A stretch of 17,845 nucleotides of DNA from Ignavibacteria bacterium (GTDB lineage Bacteria > Bacteroidota > Ignavibacteria > Tepidaquicellales > Tepidaquicellaceae). A program made the translations under genes and the position numbers. The stretch's first letter is position 1, and each line of letters opens with the position of its first letter. The notes under the pieces were generated by a model that did no database searches, was not told where the DNA came from, and was given only the letters and a program-made list of their open reading frames with translations. The stretch is from NCBI GenBank assembly GCA_016704345.1, contig JADJAH010000010.1:1-17845 (forward strand), in the 5' to 3' direction. Of the stretch, positions 14,708 to 17,845 are shown piece after piece.

Positions 14708-16589
14708 ATGAAAACGTTACTGATCTTCTTGACTCTGACTTGCTTTGCATTCGGACAGAGTACACAAATCACGGTTCTTCACACCGGAGATACGCATTCA
14801 CACTTAGATGCGTTCGGACCGAAAGACTGTTCCGGCAAAGGAACCATAGGCGGCATAGCAAAGGCCGCAACAATTAATCGGCACGGTTAAGGCAACCGAG
14901 CAGAATGTACTAACTCTTCATGCCGGCGATTTCTTTGTCGGCGATTTTTTCTTTAACAAATATTTCCGGAGTTGCCGAGCTTCAGATAATGAAGCAACTT
15001 GGTTATGATGCTCTTACTGTCGGCAATCATGAATTCGATCTCGGCCCGGAAGTTCTGCTCGGAGCTTTGTACGAAGGATTCTCCGGCGGTTCTTTCCCGC
15101 TGGTCTCTGCAAATCTTGACCTTACCGGATTTCCGCAACTCGGGGCATACATTGCACCTTACACAATAAAAACTATTGACGGTGTTGATGTTGGAATATT
15201 TGGAATGACAATTCCAAATCCACTGAACAGTCCCGACCCGGTTATTGTTCAGGAGAATATTCCGGAAATAGCTTATGCGACTGTAACAGCAATGCGTGCC
15301 AACGGTGCAGACGTAGTAATATTTCTCTCTCACCTTGGCTGGGGCATTGACAGCTCGCTTGCGGCAGGAATACCGGGAATTGATTTCATCGTCGGCGGAC
15401 ATGATCATATACTGTTTCAGCAACCAAAGTCCGTTACCAATCCTCTCGGAACACAGACACTTGTAACGCAAGGAGGACCAAACTATGAACATGTCGGAAA
15501 GCTCACGTTCACTTACTCAGGCGGAGTTGGAACATTCGACAATTATGCTCTAATCCCCGTCAATGCTTCAGTTCCCCCGGTTCCGGAAATTCAGGACGTT
15601 ATAGATTATCTCAAGCAAGGTATAGTAGCAACTTATGGAAGCGTTTACACTTATCCTGTCGGCTATGCATTCCGAGACATCGGCAGAGGTCCGACAAATA
15701 TGCATTTCAAGGATACGCCAATCGGAAATCTTGTGACCGACTCTTACAGAAGCAGAACCTGCACTGAGCTTGCTATAACCGCTAACGGAATGATCTCCGA
15801 CATTCTTTACAGAGGAAAATAACCGGAGCGGATGTATTCAGGACTGTTCCTTACGGATTCGATACGACAACAGGACTTGATTTCAATCTGGTAAAGATGA
15901 AGATCCGCGGTGACATGCTTATAGGCGGACTCGAGATCGGATTATCAATGATTGGAATAGACAACGATTTCTTCCTTCAGGTATCGGGCATGAAATTCAG
16001 ATACAATTCTGAAAATCCGGTGGGTGAAAGGGTGATACTTTCATCAGTCAAGATAAATAACAGACCGTGGAATCCTGAAAGGATGTATTCACTAACTGTA
16101 AATGAAGGGATATTCGGAATTCTGATTTCATCCGGAATTATTGTTGAAGATGTTGTTTTCACGGGAGTTCCCGAGTACATGGCGCTGAAGCAATACATTT
16201 CAATGCTTCACTTCCTGAATTATAAATCAATGGGAAGGATAGCTGAAGCATCCGGAGACAACTTTGTCCTTGATGAAGAGGAGATTTCTACTGAAGAAGT
16301 TGCTTCATTCAATCTCTCGGACAACTACCCGAATCCATTCAATCCCTCAACAAAGATCAGCTATGAAATACCCGAACTTGCAAATGTAAGCCTGAGAGTT
16401 TATGATATGTCGGGCAGAGAAGTTGCCGAGCTTGTAAACCAAATGCAGCAACCAGGAAGTTATGATGTGATCTTCAATGCATCATCACTTTCAAGCGGTG
16501 TTTATTTTTACAAATTAGAAGCAAGCGGATTTGTACAGACGAAGAAAATGATTTTTAATAAAGTAAATTTGCCATACGGTTACAATTAG
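14708..16589 (+). CDS. Secreted 5'-nucleotidase (UshA/YfkN type) with type IX sorting domain, frameshifted
   Basis: Metallophosphoesterase that should release phosphate from nucleotides outside the cell. ATG 14708 follows GGAGG at 14697-14701 and starts a signal peptide (MKTLLIFLTLTCFAFG). Metal-binding motifs are in order: HTGDTHSHLD (Asp28, His30), LTLHAGDFFVGD (about 14910-14945), VGNHEFDLG (about 15020), FLSHLGWG (about 15325) and VGGHDH (about 15393). The C-terminal nucleotide-binding domain shows TPIGNLVTDSYRSR (about 15717), ITANGMIS and VFRTVPYGFD (about 15837). From about 16310 a type IX tail reads LSDNYPNPFNPSTKISYEIP, DMSGREVAELV, SLSSGVYFYKLEA and KKMIFNK. Frame changes are needed near 14876, near 14965 and at the A-run 15815-15819 (one A missing), so it is broken in three places here. 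The stop TAG at 16587 leaves eight residues after KKMIFNK, slightly unusual and perhaps another slip. Confidence 0.9.
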
Positions 16590-16627
16590 AAACAAGGTAG
16601 ATTACGGTTAGATCCAAACTTAATAAG

Positions 16628-16660
16628 AAGCTCCCGCAGTAATAATTGCGGGAGCTTTTT
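16628..16660. terminator. Strong Rho-independent terminator between convergent genes
   Basis: AAGCTCCCGCA (16628-16638), eight-base loop, TGCGGGAGCTT (16647-16657), then a T run to 16660. The 11-pair perfect stem ends the 5'-nucleotidase transcript. On the minus strand it ends in CTTCTTATT, so it may also stop the convergent beta-helix gene, less efficiently. Confidence 0.93.
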
Positions 16661-16681
16661 CTGCTTTGAAATATGAATGAG

Positions 16682-17416
16682 TTACTTGACCAGCATCATT
16701 CGTCTTGTATTTGTAAACCCTTCCGTTTCAATCCGATAGAAATAAACTCCACTCGAAAGCGGTGCCCCATTGAAATCATAAGTGTAGCTTCCTGCAACTT
16801 TGAACTCATTGTTCACAAGTCTTTTCACTTCTCTGCCGAGCAAATCATAAACAATCAAATTCACTTTTGAGTCTTGCGGAAGATCAAACGATATCTTCGT
16901 CGCAGGATTGAACGGATTTGGATAGTTCTGATGCAACGCGAATTCAGTCGGAAGAATGTTCGCTTCATACTTGTCTGAAACTTTACCGCCGGTTGATTTC
17001 ATAATTTTGCTCAAGTCATCCGAGATCATTGAAACATGCATTGCGATCGTTTCCGGCTTTCTTGCTTTGACTACTTCCTTCAACGTTCTCATTTCCTGAT
17101 ATTTCTTCTTCTCGCTGTTTGATGCTTCGTTCTTAGTTACCTTTTCTTCAAGTGACTTTATCTCAAGGGTTTGTTTATTTACCTGACTTGAAAATGTTTT
17201 GGTGAGATTTCCGTTGAGAGTTTTTCTGTCATCAGTTGAAAACTTTCTGCTGTCGTAAACATCATTAGGGTCATCAATGTAACTGATACACCTTCATCCC
17301 GCAATTCATGATCATATTTGCTCGTTGCGCCTCCGCCCGAACCGCCTTGGGAGTTCAGCAGGCTTGTCGTGGCATAGTCCCAGCTTGCAAGCAAACCTTT
17401 TGTAATCCTTGGAAAG
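16682..17416 (-). CDS. C-terminal part of a type IX-secreted protein, with coiled coil
   Basis: Residues recovered on the minus strand, in order: LLASWDYATTSLLNSQGGSG (about 17400-17340), GATSKYDHELRDEG, then after a shift near 17290 IDDPNDVYDSRKFSTDDRKT, a charged helix-forming stretch (TLEIKSLEEKVTKNEA, about 17170-17120, heptad-like), EVVKARKPETIAMHVSMISD, and the type IX sorting domain FALHQNYPNPFNPATKISFD, VYDLLGREVKRLV, LSSGVYFYRIETEGF with stop at 16682-16684. The last 136 residues read in one frame from 17092. It is most likely the end of the beta-helix protein at 17521-17845; the two parts are separated by a pair of REP-like palindromes and by tandem stops. The sorting domain sends the protein through the outer membrane to the surface or medium. 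Confidence 0.82.
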
Positions 17417-17486
17417 GTCACCTGAGCTTGACGAAGGGTGACATCATATTTGTGAATACGTCATGCTTCGTCAGGCTCAGCATGAC
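17417..17486. repeat. Pair of REP-like palindromes inside or between beta-helix coding parts
   Basis: First palindrome 17417-17442: GTCACC ... GGTGAC around TGAGCTTGACGAAG. Second 17460-17486: GTCATGCT ... AGCATGAC; read on the other strand its core is TGAGCCTGACGAAG. So the two share a core in opposite orientation, 17 bases apart, the layout of a REP doublet moved by RAYT-type transposases. The GTCACCCT...CTTGTCGAAGGGTGAC family is frequent in Bacteroidota genomes, to my knowledge. Confidence 0.75.
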
Positions 17487-17520
17487 AGTAATGGCTTTCT
17501 TATAAATGTGCATGAGATCA

Positions 17521-17845
17521 TTAGGAACCTTTATTGCCAGTTGACGAATCAGAAAAATTGCAGTTAGAGATGTTGATACTGCTGCAGTCAGTAAACTCAA
17601 CCGCATAAGTGCTGTCAACGGGATAGGGAGATACTCCTTCGAAGTGAGTCTGATGAATTTCGACTTCTTCACAGTTGCCAAGATTCAAACCTCTCCACGT
17701 ACTACCGGATTTTGCCTTCAGATAAATCGGATAACTTTCCGAACTGCTTCCCGGAATGGAACGAACCTCCATTCATTACTATCCTTGCAGATGTGTTTGC
17801 AAAGAGGGATTGTTGTATTCGGCACAATGGTAATGTCATATCCGT
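17521..17845 (-). CDS. Right-handed beta-helix protein, N-terminal side, runs off the window edge
   Basis: The gene continues beyond 17845. Recovered residues: GYDITIVPNTTIP (from about 17843), then in another frame LFANTSARIVMNGG, then from 17772 SSESYPIYLKAKSGSTWRGL, NLGNCEEVEIHQTHFEGVSP, YAVEFTDCSSINISNCNFSD. LFANTSARIVMNG and GSTWRGL are the usual opening of the PbH1 beta-helix domain in secreted Bacteroidota proteins, followed by the coil repeats (VEIHQTHFEG, INISNCNFSD, about 22 residues per coil). At least two frame changes lie between 17845 and 17760. The frame ends in TAA-TGA at 17518-17523, just before the REP doublet. Ligand or substrate is unknown; such helices often bind or cut polysaccharide, but no catalytic residues can be assigned. 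Confidence 0.78.

Noticed and set aside
14953..15492. Minus-strand open frame of 179 codons
   Set aside because: Shadow of the 5'-nucleotidase, whose metal-binding motifs are on the other strand.
1..17845. tRNA, rRNA, CRISPR arrays, transposase or phage genes
   Set aside because: I looked for cloverleaf ends, repeated spacer patterns and transposase or integrase motifs and saw none; the REP-like palindromes are the only mobile-type sequence.

Overview
The window looks like a piece of a Gram-negative chromosome from the Bacteroidota/Ignavibacteriota side of the tree. The reasons are: two C-terminal type IX secretion sorting domains of the NYPNPFNP type, lipid A/LPS core genes (kdtA, gmhA), the gene order rplM-rpsI-rpsB-tsf-pyrH-frr, and promoter boxes of the TAnnTTTG type. 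Rank below phylum is not resolved by what I can see.

Layout. 1-1137 (+): the end of a subtilisin-family peptidase, readable only by joining frames. 1150-7044 (-): a long housekeeping run, in transcription order rplM, rpsI, rpsB, tsf, pyrH, frr, kdtA, gmhA. Nearly every gene between 1150 and 6560 is split by small frameshifts although the protein sequence is well conserved. Together with the same pattern after 14.8 kb, this says the sequence carries many single-base errors near both ends, not that the genes are dead. 7072-7413 is the divergent intergenic region.

7414-14268 (+) is the accessory part. A small lipoprotein (7414) is followed by a terminator, a promoter and the decayed start of an outer-membrane protein gene (8171). 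Then comes a tightly coupled five-gene operon: FabZ-like dehydratase, FabF-like ketosynthase, dedicated acyl carrier protein, an SDR with the Y-x6-K signature of enoyl-ACP reductase III (FabL), and a 556-residue lipoprotein. After it are a broken third lipoprotein paralogue and an intact paralogue of the decayed outer-membrane protein. The stretch around 7973-8300 is a diverged duplicate of 13449-13770. Five promoters in this region share TGACA-N23-(T)TTTG with exactly the same spacing.

14708-16589 (+) is a secreted 5'-nucleotidase with a type IX sorting tail, ended by a strong terminator shared with a convergent gene (16682 to the window edge, -): a right-handed beta-helix protein, also with a type IX tail, that carries a pair of REP-like palindromes.

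How it fits together: the ribosomal/translation operon runs on into Kdo and heptose synthesis for LPS. The accessory operon supplies ketosynthase, dehydratase, enoyl reductase and ACP, lacking only a ketoreductase, so it could build or extend a saturated acyl chain on its own ACP with a ketoreductase borrowed from elsewhere. The co-transcribed lipoprotein suggests an envelope destination, but that last step is inference.
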